A stretch of 36,810 nucleotides of DNA. Origin: CAZPYT01 sp964590955. GTDB lineage: Bacteria > Patescibacteriota > WWE3 > UBA101185 > UBA10185. Made by a program: the position numbers and the translations under genes. The stretch lies in the NCBI GenBank assembly GCA_964590955.1, contig CAZPYT010000009.1, positions 1 to 36,810 on the forward strand, in the 5' to 3' direction. Below, one piece after another: positions 1 to 9,194 of the stretch (position 1 is its first letter; every line of letters starts with the position of its first letter). Below the pieces are notes generated by a model that saw only the letters and a program-made list of their open reading frames with translations, was not told the DNA's origin and did no database searches.

Positions 1-55
1 GCGACATAAGAACCTACAGGTGAACCCGGTGCCGGATGGCCGCCATTCATGTCTT
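1..55. repeat. 55-bp segment identical to 32017-32071, at the window edge
   Basis: Second copy, in the same orientation and coding frame as the other. Base 56 (C) differs from 32072 (G). The identity may extend beyond position 1. Confidence 0.97.
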
Positions 56-3000
56 CAATAATCTGCTTTGGTGAACGAGCGTAGTTGAAAAACATTACAT
101 TATCAAGCTTGCCCGAAAAATCGTTTGATGTTGCATCTGCATTGATACCAAAGTATAGAGGATCGGAGTTGGCCAGAGTACTTGCGGTTAGAGATGTATC
201 AGACCCTATAAATACGCCGTCGATGTATAGGTTTAGAGACAAGTTTTCGTTTTTAACACATGCGATGTGGTGCCAATTATTGTCGTCATAGTTTGCAGCT
301 GTTGAAGTATACGAATCTGTCGGAGTCCACGTTGAGTCGTAATCTAAAGCGCAGGTAATGTCCCCATCAGATTCCATAATTATTTTGTATCCCGCTTCGT
401 TGTATTTACTGACAATAATTTCTTGAGCGGAAGCTGTACTGTGTTTAAACCAAGTAGAGACTGTGAAGCTGTCTCCTGAAGCGAAATCGTAATCAGAGTT
501 GTCAGCAATGATAAGATGTGCATTGCTGGTCCCGTCAAAATTTATACCGCTTCCATACTTACCCGGTTCCCAGGATGGGCTGTTAGTTAGGGTAAGGTTG
601 TTTCCATTTCCGCTTATATCACTGGCAGTTGATCCTGAATTTTCGTCCATTTTCCAATACCCTATTGGTCCCGGCGCCCACGCTGCCAAACCGACTACTT
701 CAGAAAGTGAGAGTTTGTTATTGTACAACCCCACATCATCAAAAGTTCCGTCATAATAATTTGTGCTTTGTCTCCCTAAATAAAACGAAGTTGCGCTGAT
801 GGCTGTATCGCTTGTTACGGTAACATGTTGCCACTTGTTGGCAACAATTGTTGATGATTCAACGCCGTCCACATAAATTTTAGCGTTATCAAAACCGGCT
901 GCTGCTAGAGTACCTGATGTGCTTGTTACATAAGCGCTTGGACTCAACGACACGAAATAATTTGTATCCGAATCTGGGTTTGTCCAAAATGCAACAGTCT
1001 GAATGTTATCGATTGTACCTGAGTACGATAGATATTGGCTTGAGCCGGGTACGTGTTCAGAACCGTTTGCATATTTAGCACTGACATATGTAGTTGTGTT
1101 GTTGTTAGTTAATGTATAGCCATTTCCTGAGTAGTCTGTTGCGTTGCCGCTTGATTCGTCTAACTTCCAATAACCGGCCATACCGCTTGACTGATTTTTG
1201 CTAGTTGTTCCCAAAGTAGTGGAGACACCTGTTTTACCTGAATTTTTTTGATAGTCTGTTTTGATTTCTGCCGCAGATCGTTCGTAAGGATAGATTTTAA
1301 ATTCATCAATGAAGCCGTGGAAATTGGCAGAAGTTGATCCGCCTATCAATAAATCGTTAGCGTCGGCAGCCGGTGCACCGTCTGCATTAGCATCAGTATC
1401 TGCTGTTGCAGCTACTCCATCTATATACACTGTTGCTTCGTCACCAACATCGTCTGTATACCCAATTGCAATGTGCTGCCATTTGTTTAGAGTTATCGCA
1501 TTTACAAATGTCATTGCTTCATCTGTTGTAGCCAAGTCAATTTTTACTTCAAGATCGGCAAGTCCGTCTGAGCCTGCGTTGGTAATTCGTGCATAAGTAT
1601 TTGTGCCTTTTTGGAATATTTCACCTACATTGTTTTCACCGTCTGAGTTTGCTTTCATCCATGTCATTATTGTGAATCCTCCTGCCATTAGAGAATCCAT
1701 ATCTATTGAGTCTGCGTTTGAAACTGTGGCGACGTCATTGTTTCCGTCAAAGTAGAAACAGCTGTCGTTTATACAATAATCGCCTGTTTTCCACGCCGGA
1801 TCCGGCGCTGGCAAGTTAGTCAACCCTGTACCATTAACTATTAATCTTGATGTCGACGAACTTGTAGTAGAAGACGCATTATTTTTAAGCTGTACGTCAA
1901 TATCAGTAGCTGAAGAGGGTAGTGAACTCCAAATATCCGAGCTGGTTTTTCTGGTATAGCTTGTATCACTGGCTGTTAATTCGGCTAAACCACTGCCGTA
2001 GTCCAGCTGGGCATAATATGCGTCAGAACCGCTGCTTGTTTTTAGTACTGACTCAAAGTAGGCAGCAAATGTTCCTGTGTTTTCATCAAAATTGTTGATA
2101 TTAAATTCATTATCAAAGCCTTTTGAGGTATAGGTACTATCAGCATCTGTTGCTAATGTATTGTTGTACTGCTGAACCGATTGTGTCTTGGCGATCCCAC
2201 TGCCGTTTGTTTGTTGCGTAATAATTTTAGCGTTAGCCATATAGGCTGTCGCGCTTGAGTTGCTAGTATATATTCTGGCTTCGTATTCGTCATCATTTGT
2301 TGTATCCCATGAGCTGTCGCCGGTTGTGAGCGCGCTGCTTCTAACTCTGGTCCATGAGGTTGAAGATGTATTTATTGCCGATCCGGTTACAGTTGCGCCT
2401 GCTGTTCTGTTGTATAGTTCTGCGTAGGCCGTTTGTGTAGCGGTTTGTTCGTAGTAAACGCTAAGGGTAACATAGTCGACGAATGCATCCGCATTGGCAG
2501 CAGTTGCTTGGGCTGCGTATTCAACCCCAAAAGTTGTATTTTCCACGTTAGCTTCGCTTAAAGTGCATCCCCAGGTTGTAGAAGAAGACCCCCATGTCTT
2601 AGTTCCGTCTGTTGCAGGCCAAGCATCACTGCCGCTTTGGCTGGTGCCACAAGCTCCTCCCAAGTCAGGATCAATTAGCTTTACATATGCATCCCCTACT
2701 GTTCCATTTTCGTAATGTCTTTCCATTGTGACTTCCACACCAACAACAGTTGCTCCCGTCGGAATAGAAATCCCAAAATTTGTAGAACGTATAATATATG
2801 TATAATCAGGAGAGTCGAAAGATGGTGCTGTAATGTTGGCATAGCCAGTACCATCATTAGCGTTGATATAAGATGGCGTTGTCCAGTCATTGTCGACATA
2901 AGGGGAAGTAGCATTGCTTGTTGTGACAGTACCGGGATAGTTACTAAGATCACTTCCTGCGGATACTGTTGTAGAAGCCTTCAAAGTAGCCTCAAAATAC

Positions 3001-6000
3001 GAATTTGTTGTATCCCCACTAGTGTGAGAAGCATCATGGTCATATTGAAAATACTTAGGGTTGGTAAGCGCGGTAGCTGATGTGGCTGTAGTTGATGTGT
3101 TATTACCTACCTCAACTTGTGTCTCAGTAGCAGTTAAGGTAGCATCTGACTGTACAATTATTAGTCTAGCTGATTGAATGTAGGCTGTACCTCCAGTTGC
3201 ATCTCTTGTCAATCTGACGGTGTATGATGTATTGTCAGTCAGAGTAACTGCGCTTGCGCTTCTTTGTCTATTGTAGGAACCACTCGTGGTAGAAACTGTT
3301 GAGCCAGAAACTGCAGCACCCGCTTGCGTATATAAAATGGCATCCGCCTCAGTATTTCCACCAGTACATGTATCGCACCGGACTATCGCTTCAAAATATA
3401 CAGTTTCGCCAGAATATGCGTCAGCATCCCAGTAAATTAAACCAAGTGAATTATCTGTCGGTTGTGCAGACCCTGTTGTTGAATATTCTTGATCGATAAT
3501 CTCAATTTGTTTTTCTATTGTTGGATAAGTTATCCCTCCTGCCGACAAAGTTGCATCATTGTTTTGTCCGGTAGAATCTTGTGCAGTTGTACCATAGCCC
3601 TCATTAAATTTCAGGTATAAAACCGGCCCCGGACCCTGCTCTTCTGAACTAAACGTTGTATCATCCTGAGTAAACGTGTCTTCTGAAAATTGTGTACTTA
3701 GACCTGTGCTGCCGACTGATGCATTTCCGTAGTACATATAAATGTCAGTATCGCCGGAATTGATTGTGGGTAGCAAAACGTAAACGCAGGTATAAGTGCA
3801 TGCCCCACCTAATGTAATTTTATTATAGAGAACATCAGTGCCGTTAGAATAAATGTAATCGATCTCACCGGGATTTGTGGTATTGGTTGATTCTACTAGA
3901 ATTTCCGCTGTTCCAATATCGGCACTAGATAATGTTCCAACATCATCTGTAGCGAAGAATAATACCTCGAGATCGTTTATTTTTTGCCATGTCCAACCTC
4001 CAGTAGGTTCTGTTAGAGTTAAATAATCAGACCAGGAAGATGTTCCATCATTCACTATACTTGTGTTGCCAATGGTTTCTCCCGTTCCATCGGTGTAGAA
4101 AAATGCGTTAACATCAGGACTACCTCCTGATCCACTTACCGAACCCCAGAACCTTGCTTTAACAGAGGTTATGGTACCACCTGTAGTGGGGGCATTTGTT
4201 CCGTCACCTTTCAATTCGTTAGAGGTAGGGTCTCCTTCTGTATATACCACGGCTTCATTTGTCACATCGCCATCAAATGCATTTGCGTCATTAGACCATA
4301 CACCATCCGGATCACAAGGTTGAGCTGATCCACCTGAACAATCATCAGAGTTATCAAAATAGTATGTGTTTGTTTGAATCGGAGCTGTTCCTGATGAATC
4401 GTAATTATTAATGTAGCTCCATTTTACTTTTACGTCTAGCAGGATACCATATTCTTCTAACAAACTTTCACCACTCCAGCTCGTGCCGTCATATTTGTCA
4501 TAGACGATGTCGTCCTGATCATCCGTATATAGGACATATACATTCGTCCCATCGACCATAACCGACGGTTCCCTACCGTCATCTGTTTTGTCCGTATTTA
4601 TAGTCCAGTTAGATCCACTATCCCAGGTGGTATTATAGGTATGCTTGGCCAGAGCGATATTGCCATCAGCATCGACGTAAGAAATCCAGGTATTACCGGA
4701 GGAATCAATACCCATACTGGCACCACGAGTACCGTCAGTAGCGGAAATGTCTGTATCCACAGAATAAGGGGTACCAAAGGTGGTGGCGTTATTTTGATTA
4801 CCAATGACAGCCATCAAATCATTAACCATGACATCAACATACGCAACCTGAGGTTTATTATCTTTATCAATGGTTATGGAAGGATGAAAATATGCTCCGG
4901 AACCGTTTATATTGGAATCAATTTCGATATATTTAGCCCAACTTCCCCCGATGCGATTATCATACTTTATTTCCACGTCGTCTGTAGAGCTCGCATATTG
5001 TACATAAACTATATGAGGGATATCGTTGGAATCCAACGCAATATCACCATAAACACTCAGACTAGTGGCATCCATAAGGTATACGGATGTAGCCCCGGAA
5101 AATTGGTTATCTGACGTGGTAAATGTCTGATACATAAGGTCGTACGATGCCGAGCCATCCTGATAGAATAAATGCAGCACGTCAGAGCTGTCCACTGCCA
5201 AAGAAGTAAAACCGTCAAGATCACATGCCGGATCATCCGCGGAATCCTGAATCGCCCAGGTTGTACCACCATCTCCCGATCGCCAGATTTCACAGTTACC
5301 ATTATTATTGACAAAACTATACAACACCCCAGTTGAAGTTCGCACCACCTGCCGAGAGGCACCGACAGATGTTTCAAAATCACTCGCATCATCCATTTTT
5401 GTGGGGGTGCGTCTAAGGTAGAGGTAGTCCCAGTAAATGTCGGTGCCGTCTGAATATAAGTAATCGATTCGATTTGCGCCAAAATTGTTAAACTCAAAAG
5501 ACCATTTTGCGTTGACATCACTCAAATCTGAACCTGATACAGATTGAAGTACAGTTTCTCCTGCCCAAGAACCATTAGTTGAATCATAAACATCATAAAC
5601 TATCTGTTGGTCTGTTTCGTCATTTTGATAAAAAACATATATTTGGGAGTTTTCCGCTATGGCAATAGAGGTTTCGTATGCAACGTCACTCTTAGATGTT
5701 ACTGTGCTCCAATTTGATGTCCATGTTGTGTCTTCACTACCGTCCGTTCTTACTGCAAGGGCTAAGTAGTTACTAGTGTCGTCTACGTATCCAATCCATG
5801 TGTTACCTGTTAGCGTGTCTACAGCTATTGTACTGCTAGCTTGATTGGAAGTAACATTTACATCTGAATCAACCGTATGTTTTGTAAAGCTAGAAGGGTT
5901 ATTTGCATTGCCGTATTCAGCACCAAGATCGCCATCTACTACATCTATGTAGGATATAATTGGGCGCGCGTTTTCATCAATTGTTATATCGGGATCTATG

Positions 6001-7976
6001 AAAGCAGTTTTTGATGTCGCATCTGTTTCAACTGTTATAGCCGGTTGCCACGACCCAGCGGATTTGTATGTATACATAACCGATGAATCCGTAAGACTAT
6101 CATCACCCCATACCCAAGTGACATGCGGTACAGAAAATTCATCAAGAGTAAGTGCAAGGTAAAGAGATGTATCAAGAACATCCGTAAGATCATAAACGGT
6201 TTCATTTAAGGCACTGAAAAAACCAAATGAGTATGTTTCATACATAACATCTGAGGGTGTAGTATTAGATAAATATACAATATGGATGGTGTTATTTGTA
6301 TCCATCACTATAGCTATAGTAGTTCCTCCGGTTGCTGGACCATTCCCTGGGTCTTGTTGTTTCCACACGAATCCATCCGATGATTTCCAGACTTTAATTT
6401 CAAGTGAATCTGCAACTACAGCATAAAGATTGTTTCCAGAATCTCTAACAATTTGCCTTCCGTTACCGGGCATTGCACCAAAATCACTAGCGTCATTAAT
6501 ATTCACCGCCCTCAAATCAACGTATGACCAGTAAACATCCGTGCCATCACTATACAAAAAGTCCATCAGCCATGGTTCGTGGTAGTTGTATTTGCTGTAG
6601 CGTACTTTCGCATCGCTAAAATCTGCACCTCCTGTTGCGTCTGCAACAATTGTTTCTCCAAGCCAGGCCTGTGTACCTGTGTCATATGCATCCATTGCAA
6701 TATCTTGATCTGTCTCATCGTTTTCATAAAAAACAAAAATAGTTGAGCCAATAATTGCTAATGATGGTTCATACCCAACGTTGTTGTTGTCAAGTGTCGC
6801 GTCACCTGATACTGTAGTCCACGAGGACCATGCAGCTGCATCTGCATGTTTGGCCAGGGCAATATAATTGCTTGTAGCATCAACGTATGCAACCCAGGTA
6901 TTACCCTCGTCATCTACGCCTATTGAGGGTCCCTGTTCGCCGTTTTGAGTATGTACATCTACGTCGACATCATGATTGCTAAAAAGTGAAACGTTATTTT
7001 GATCACCCAGTGCCACTGTTAAGTCTCCGTCTACTGAGTTAATATAAGAAACTTCTGGGATATTATCTTCATTAATTACTAGCGACGCAAAAAGTAAGGA
7101 GCCAGCGCTTTCAACTGTAGTATCTACGGAACGCCATGACCCTCCTATGCGATTATCGTATTTTATATCTCCAACACTAGGTCTATATACTACATGTGGG
7201 ATGTTGTTTGCATCAACTTCAACGTCCGTACTCCTATAAGTTATTATGCTTAGGGAAGAAGCTATTGTTTCGGTATCTCCAAATAATGAAGTAGATGTAT
7301 CAAAAAGTGCATAGCTTAATGTGGTTGTTCCAGTATCAAAAACAACATGAATATCGTCGTTACTATCCATTGCAATAGAAATTGCACCATTTGAGTACAT
7401 ACTGCTTGTATCTGCAACAGTCCAAGCAGACCCATCTATTGATACTAACATTTCTAAGGTACTTGAATTCTTAAGAGCAGCATAAAGGGCCCCGTCTGAT
7501 GCTTGAACAATATATCTGCCATTGTTAGGCAGAGCTATATAGTTTTTGCTATCGTCAATTTTGACACCAGTAGTAGATGATCTTACAGAACTACCCTCGG
7601 TGTCTCCACCCGAACCAGCGGTACCGGATGCTTCAACATAATAAGACAGCGCATTGCCGTCTTTATCGGTAAATCGCATGTCTTGATATCCGGACTGCAT
7701 TTTTCCGGAACTTACTAGGCTTGATGTATCCACATCAAGTAGCACCTGTTTGTTTGAATCAGCACTACCTGAGTTTGAAATAGTAACCTTTTGTCTGTAA
7801 GACCAGTCATCATTCCACCAGGCAGCTGCATCTTTAACAAAATACGGATATAGGCTATAAAACGTGACTAGGATTGCCAGACCGACACTTGCAAGTTTTC
7901 TGCGTCTTGTTTTTGTGAGAAATTTGTATATTTTACGAGAGCCTTTTCGAAAGAAATCTTTTGCTTTCTTAACCAT
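1..7976 (-). CDS. Giant secreted multidomain surface protein (DUF2341, three Asp-box modules, LamG repeats), 3' end outside window
   Basis: A single frame runs from ATG at 7976 through position 1 with no stop where I translated it, so about 2,658 residues are visible and the C-terminus is missing. A GGTGGAG Shine-Dalgarno sits just upstream of the ATG. A basic N-terminus (RRRK) and a hydrophobic stretch near residues 28-48 form a signal peptide or anchor. A DUF2341-type start (WWNDDWSYR) begins at residue 53. Three tandem modules of about 350 residues follow (about 138-490, 490-860 and 860-1195). Each opens with a GNGRQIV-like strand and carries an Asp-box (SIDGSAW, SSDGFVW, SGDGGTTW), as in sialidase-like beta-propellers. 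A second DUF2341-like segment (IYMYYGNA) lies near residue 1400. LamG/concanavalin-type domains with YWKMDE-type openings fill about 2065-2650. Likely exported and glycan-binding or adhesive; no catalytic site is evident. Confidence 0.88.
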   Translation of the reverse strand, partial: MVKKAKDFFRKGSRKIYKFLTKTRRRKLASVGLAILVTFYSLYPYFVKDAAAWWNDDWSYRQKVTISNSGSADSNKQVLLDVDTSSLVSSGKMQSGYQDMRFTDKDGNALSYYVEASGTAGSGGDTEGSSVRSSTTGVKIDDSKNYIALPNNGRYIVQASDGALYAALKNSSTLEMLVSIDGSAWTVADTSSMYSNGAISIAMDSNDDIHVVFDTGTTTLSYALFDTSTSLFGDTETIASSLSIITYRSTDVEVDANNIPHVVYRPSVGDIKYDNRIGGSWRSVDTTVESAGSLLFASLVINEDNIPEVSYINSVDGDLTVALGDQNNVSLFSNHDVDVDVHTQNGEQGPSIGVDDEGNTWVAYVDATSNYIALAKHADAAAWSSWTTVSGDATLDNNNVGYEPSLAIIGSTIFVFYENDETDQDIAMDAYDTGTQAWLGETIVADATGGADFSDAKVRYSKYNYHEPWLMDFLYSDGTDVYWSYVDLRAVNINDASDFGAMPGNGRQIVRDSGNNLYAVVADSLEIKVWKSSDGFVWKQQDPGNGPATGGTTIAIVMDTNNTIHIVYLSNTTPSDVMYETYSFGFFSALNETVYDLTDVLDTSLYLALTLDEFSVPHVTWVWGDDSLTDSSVMYTYKSAGSWQPAITVETDATSKTAFIDPDITIDENARPIISYIDVVDGDLGAEYGNANNPSSFTKHTVDSDVNVTSNQASSTIAVDTLTGNTWIGYVDDTSNYLALAVRTDGSEDTTWTSNWSTVTSKSDVAYETSIAIAENSQIYVFYQNDETDQQIVYDVYDSTNGSWAGETVLQSVSGSDLSDVNAKWSFEFNNFGANRIDYLYSDGTDIYWDYLYLRRTPTKMDDASDFETSVGASRQVVRTSTGVLYSFVNNNGNCEIWRSGDGGTTWAIQDSADDPACDLDGFTSLAVDSSDVLHLFYQDGSASYDLMYQTFTTSDNQFSGATSVYLMDATSLSVYGDIALDSNDIPHIVYVQYASSTDDVEIKYDNRIGGSWAKYIEIDSNINGSGAYFHPSITIDKDNKPQVAYVDVMVNDLMAVIGNQNNATTFGTPYSVDTDISATDGTRGASMGIDSSGNTWISYVDADGNIALAKHTYNTTWDSGSNWTINTDKTDDGREPSVMVDGTNVYVLYTDDQDDIVYDKYDGTSWSGESLLEEYGILLDVKVKWSYINNYDSSGTAPIQTNTYYFDNSDDCSGGSAQPCDPDGVWSNDANAFDGDVTNEAVVYTEGDPTSNELKGDGTNAPTTGGTITSVKARFWGSVSGSGGSPDVNAFFYTDGTGETIGNTSIVNDGTSSWSDYLTLTEPTGGWTWQKINDLEVLFFATDDVGTLSSADIGTAEILVESTNTTNPGEIDYIYSNGTDVLYNKITLGGACTYTCVYVLLPTINSGDTDIYMYYGNASVGSTGLSTQFSEDTFTQDDTTFSSEEQGPGPVLYLKFNEGYGTTAQDSTGQNNDATLSAGGITYPTIEKQIEIIDQEYSTTGSAQPTDNSLGLIYWDADAYSGETVYFEAIVRCDTCTGGNTEADAILYTQAGAAVSGSTVSTTSGSYNRQRSASAVTLTDNTSYTVRLTRDATGGTAYIQSARLIIVQSDATLTATETQVEVGNNTSTTATSATALTNPKYFQYDHDASHTSGDTTNSYFEATLKASTTVSAGSDLSNYPGTVTTSNATSPYVDNDWTTPSYINANDGTGYANITAPSFDSPDYTYIIRSTNFGISIPTGATVVGVEVTMERHYENGTVGDAYVKLIDPDLGGACGTSQSGSDAWPATDGTKTWGSSSTTWGCTLSEANVENTTFGVEYAAQATAANADAFVDYVTLSVYYEQTATQTAYAELYNRTAGATVTGSAINTSSTSWTRVRSSALTTGDSSWDTTNDDEYEARIYTSNSSATAYMANAKIITQQTNGSGIAKTQSVQQYNNTLATDADSTYTSKGFDNEFNINNFDENTGTFAAYFESVLKTSSGSDAYYAQLDYGSGLAELTASDTSYTRKTSSDIWSSLPSSATDIDVQLKNNASSTTSSSTSRLIVNGTGLTNLPAPDPAWKTGDYCINDSCFYFDGNNDVATVSNADSIDMDSLMAGGFTIMTWMKANSDGENNVGEIFQKGTNTYARITNAGSDGLADLEVKIDLATTDEAMTFVNAITLNKWQHIAIGYTDDVGDEATVYIDGVAATADTDANADGAPAADANDLLIGGSTSANFHGFIDEFKIYPYERSAAEIKTDYQKNSGKTGVSTTLGTTSKNQSSGMAGYWKLDESSGNATDYSGNGYTLTNNNTTTYVSAKYANGSEHVPGSSQYLSYSGTIDNIQTVAFWTNPDSDTNYFVSLSPSAYVTSTSGTLAAAGFDNAKIYVDGVESSTIVANKWQHVTVTSDTAISATSFYLGRQSTNYYDGTFDDVGLYNNKLSLSEVVGLAAWAPGPIGYWKMDENSGSTASDISGNGNNLTLTNSPSWEPGKYGSGINFDGTSNAHLIIADNSDYDFASGDSFTVSTWFKHSTASAQEIIVSKYNEAGYKIIMESDGDITCALDYDSTWTPTDSYTSTAANYDDNNWHHIACVKNENLSLNLYIDGVFIGSDTSLTASTLANSDPLYFGINADATSNDFSGKLDNVMFFNYARSPKQIIEDMNGGHPAPGSPVGSYV

Positions 7977-8042
7977 ATCTCCACCCACAAACAAACTAAT
8001 TTTTCTATCATTATGCAAGCTACTGATTCTTTCAGTATTCAT

Positions 8043-8072
8043 ATTCTATTTATGTATATTTCTATTGGTTAA
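8043..8072 (-). promoter_or_regulatory. Candidate promoter of the giant DUF2341 gene
   Basis: On the minus strand, TTAACC (8067-8072) and TAGAAT (8043-8048) are separated by 18 bp. Transcription would start near 8035, leaving a leader of about 60 nt before the ATG at 7976. Confidence 0.45.
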
Positions 8073-8147
8073 GTATATCTTGTTTTATGGAATTTTATTA
8101 GAGGAAAATATGACAGGAGAAGCTGCAAATGCTTGAAAAAAGAGGCT

Positions 8148-8789
8148 TTAAACTCGTGTGCTTTTTTTACTTAATATTTTTATTGCTGCGTATAAAAATC
8201 CGACACCTGCTGAGGCCAGAATTGCTAATTCTTTGGTATTTCCGGTACTTGCTAAGCCCAGTATATCCCCATAAATATACGTAGAGGCGCCAAGTACTTC
8301 TCCGTTGCTATCTTTATGTTTCTTTTTGTCTTTGCTTGGAGGGTCGTCATTTACTTCACCGCCGGTTCTTTTTTTAGGATTTTCTTTACAAATATATTCG
8401 GAACTGTATGTCATGTAAGGAGCTTCCTGCAAACCCCACTCAGCGCCATTTGGCACGTATACCCAGCCGAGTCCTTGTAGAATTTGTACTTCTTCGAGGG
8501 TTAATGAAGAAATTTTCCACCAGTTGGTTTGAATACCGTTTCCATTGGTTGAACAAAAGCATTGAGTAAGAGTTTCTTCAGAAAGATTGTAGACAGTATC
8601 ACTGCCTGTGTATGTTGTTGAATCCCCCGGAACACCATGTATTCCTTCAGGGTAATCCACTTTCAACAAACCTTGTGGTGATTCGCATTCGGGGAAGTTA
8701 GGCCTAATCGGAGTTTGCACTTGTGCCCATACCGGCAATACAAAGGTGCTTAAGAATATTAAAAATAAAAAAATCCTGCTTTTTGTCAT
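8148..8789 (-). CDS. Small secreted protein with LAxTG-type cell-wall sorting tail
   Basis: A 213-residue protein. Residues 1-22 form a signal peptide (basic start, hydrophobic FLFLIFLSTFVLPVWA). The mature region holds five cysteines (35, 77, 79, 134 and the signal-proximal part of the domain has none), with a C-F-C pair and a GIQTNWWKI segment, then a charged linker rich in Lys/Asp (140-160). The tail has VLGAST (165-170), LASTG at 179-183, a hydrophobic helix (187-204) and a basic end (KILSKKSTR). That is the layout of a sortase substrate, and LAxTG is the motif of class E sortases. No sortase is in the window. The neighbouring giant gene is transcribed the same way but appears to have its own promoter. 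The function of the Cys domain is not recognised; similar VLGA...TGN tails are, from memory, common in CPR secreted proteins. Confidence 0.85.
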   Translation of the reverse strand: MTKSRIFLFLIFLSTFVLPVWAQVQTPIRPNFPECESPQGLLKVDYPEGIHGVPGDSTTYTGSDTVYNLSEETLTQCFCSTNGNGIQTNWWKISSLTLEEVQILQGLGWVYVPNGAEWGLQEAPYMTYSSEYICKENPKKRTGGEVNDDPPSKDKKKHKDSNGEVLGASTYIYGDILGLASTGNTKELAILASAGVGFLYAAIKILSKKSTRV

Positions 8790-8821
8790 ATAAAATTCTG
8801 AGCAGGAACTATTACCGGCTT

Positions 8822-8850
8822 ATACTAGCATAGTGCAAGATAGATTGCAA
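8822..8850 (-). promoter_or_regulatory. Promoter of the LAxTG protein gene
   Basis: Minus strand TTGCAA (8845-8850), 17-bp spacer, TAGTAT (8822-8827) preceded by TGC, an extended -10. The start point near 8815 gives a leader of about 26 nt. The same TATGCTAGTAT string occurs at the isomerase promoter (36298-36308). Confidence 0.65.
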
Positions 8851-8893
8851 CAATATTTGTTAATGACAACGTTGTTATTTTTTGTAATGGATA

Positions 8894-8903
8894 GGGTATA
8901 CCC
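8894..8903. promoter_or_regulatory. Palindrome GGGTATACCC upstream of the small transcription unit
   Basis: A perfect 10-bp palindrome lies just upstream of the -35 box at 8910 and between two divergent promoters. Position suggests an operator, but no regulator is encoded nearby and 10-bp palindromes arise by chance. Confidence 0.3.
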
Positions 8904-8909
8904 CATTGT

Positions 8910-8938
8910 TTGCATATTTTTTTATAAGTTATTATGAT
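8910..8938 (+). promoter_or_regulatory. Promoter of the small + strand transcription unit
   Basis: TTGCAT (8910-8915), 17-bp spacer, TATGAT (8933-8938). Predicted start near 8945. The same TTGCAT box with the same spacer drives the glycan operon. Confidence 0.65.
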
Positions 8939-8944
8939 ATAACA

Positions 8945-9136
8945 CGAGAGGAGCCCCCAATGGAAGAATCATCCAAATGAAAATGTCTCTGTGCAAAATA
9001 TTCCCACGGTAAATGCTGCCCTGGTACGCAACCAGTATGTGCCTCTGACGACGAAGACGGCTGAAGTGTTTATTGGCATGTAATTCACTGCAGCTGGAGA
9101 GCGAACATAATAAAAATGTTGTTCTCCAGTTTTTTT
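8945..9136 (+). ncRNA. Unidentified small transcript of about 190 nt (sRNA or broken mini-gene)
   Basis: Promoter and terminator bracket about 190 nt that contain no long ORF. G+C is 59 of 120 bases at 8941-9060, against 17 of 60 at 8821-8880. GAGGAG (8947-8952) stands six bases before ATG 8960, a textbook ribosome site. The frame reads MEESSK, then UGA, then a Cys-rich stretch CLCAKYSHGKCCPGTQPVC and a second UGA at 9062-9064. It is therefore either a structured RNA, a 34-codon cysteine-rich peptide gene interrupted at codon 7 (mutation, consensus error or recoding), or a tiny leader peptide. A short hairpin (CTGG...CCAG, 9021-9035) is visible. I find no SRP, tmRNA, RNase P or riboswitch signature. 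Expression is well supported; identity is not. Confidence 0.45.
9094..9136 (+). terminator. Intrinsic terminator of the small transcription unit
   Basis: Imperfect stem CTGGAGA...TCTCCAG extended by AACAT/ATGTT across a small internal loop, followed at once by seven T (9130-9136). Confidence 0.85.
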
Positions 9137-9146
9137 ATGGCTAAAG

Positions 9147-9173
9147 AAGGCCCCGATATAGAAGCGGTGCCTT
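9147..9173 (-). terminator. Candidate terminator of the glycan operon
   Basis: On the minus strand AAGGCACCG and CGGGGCCTT pair with one mismatch around a 9-nt loop and are followed by CTTTA. It starts about 20 nt after the stop of the last operon gene. The U tract is poor. Confidence 0.45.
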
Positions 9174-9194
9174 GTAATTAGGGAATTATTCTAG

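Noticed and set aside
7864..8136. Possible + strand 90-residue ORF
   Set aside because: It lies antisense to the start of the giant gene and its promoter, with no ribosome site or recognisable domain. Other short frames inside the two giants and the operon were rejected for the same reason.
8945..9136. SRP RNA, tmRNA, RNase P RNA or a known riboswitch
   Set aside because: None of the conserved cores I know for these RNAs (for example the SRP GGAA tetraloop helix or the tmRNA tag region) can be found. The element is also not followed in sense by a gene to regulate.
8960..9182. Alternative genetic code (UGA as Gly or Trp) suggested by the broken Cys-rich frame
   Set aside because: pheS and the Mrr-like gene end with TGA in ATGA overlaps, and the 1571- and 1796-codon genes have no in-frame TGA, so TGA is a normal stop here.
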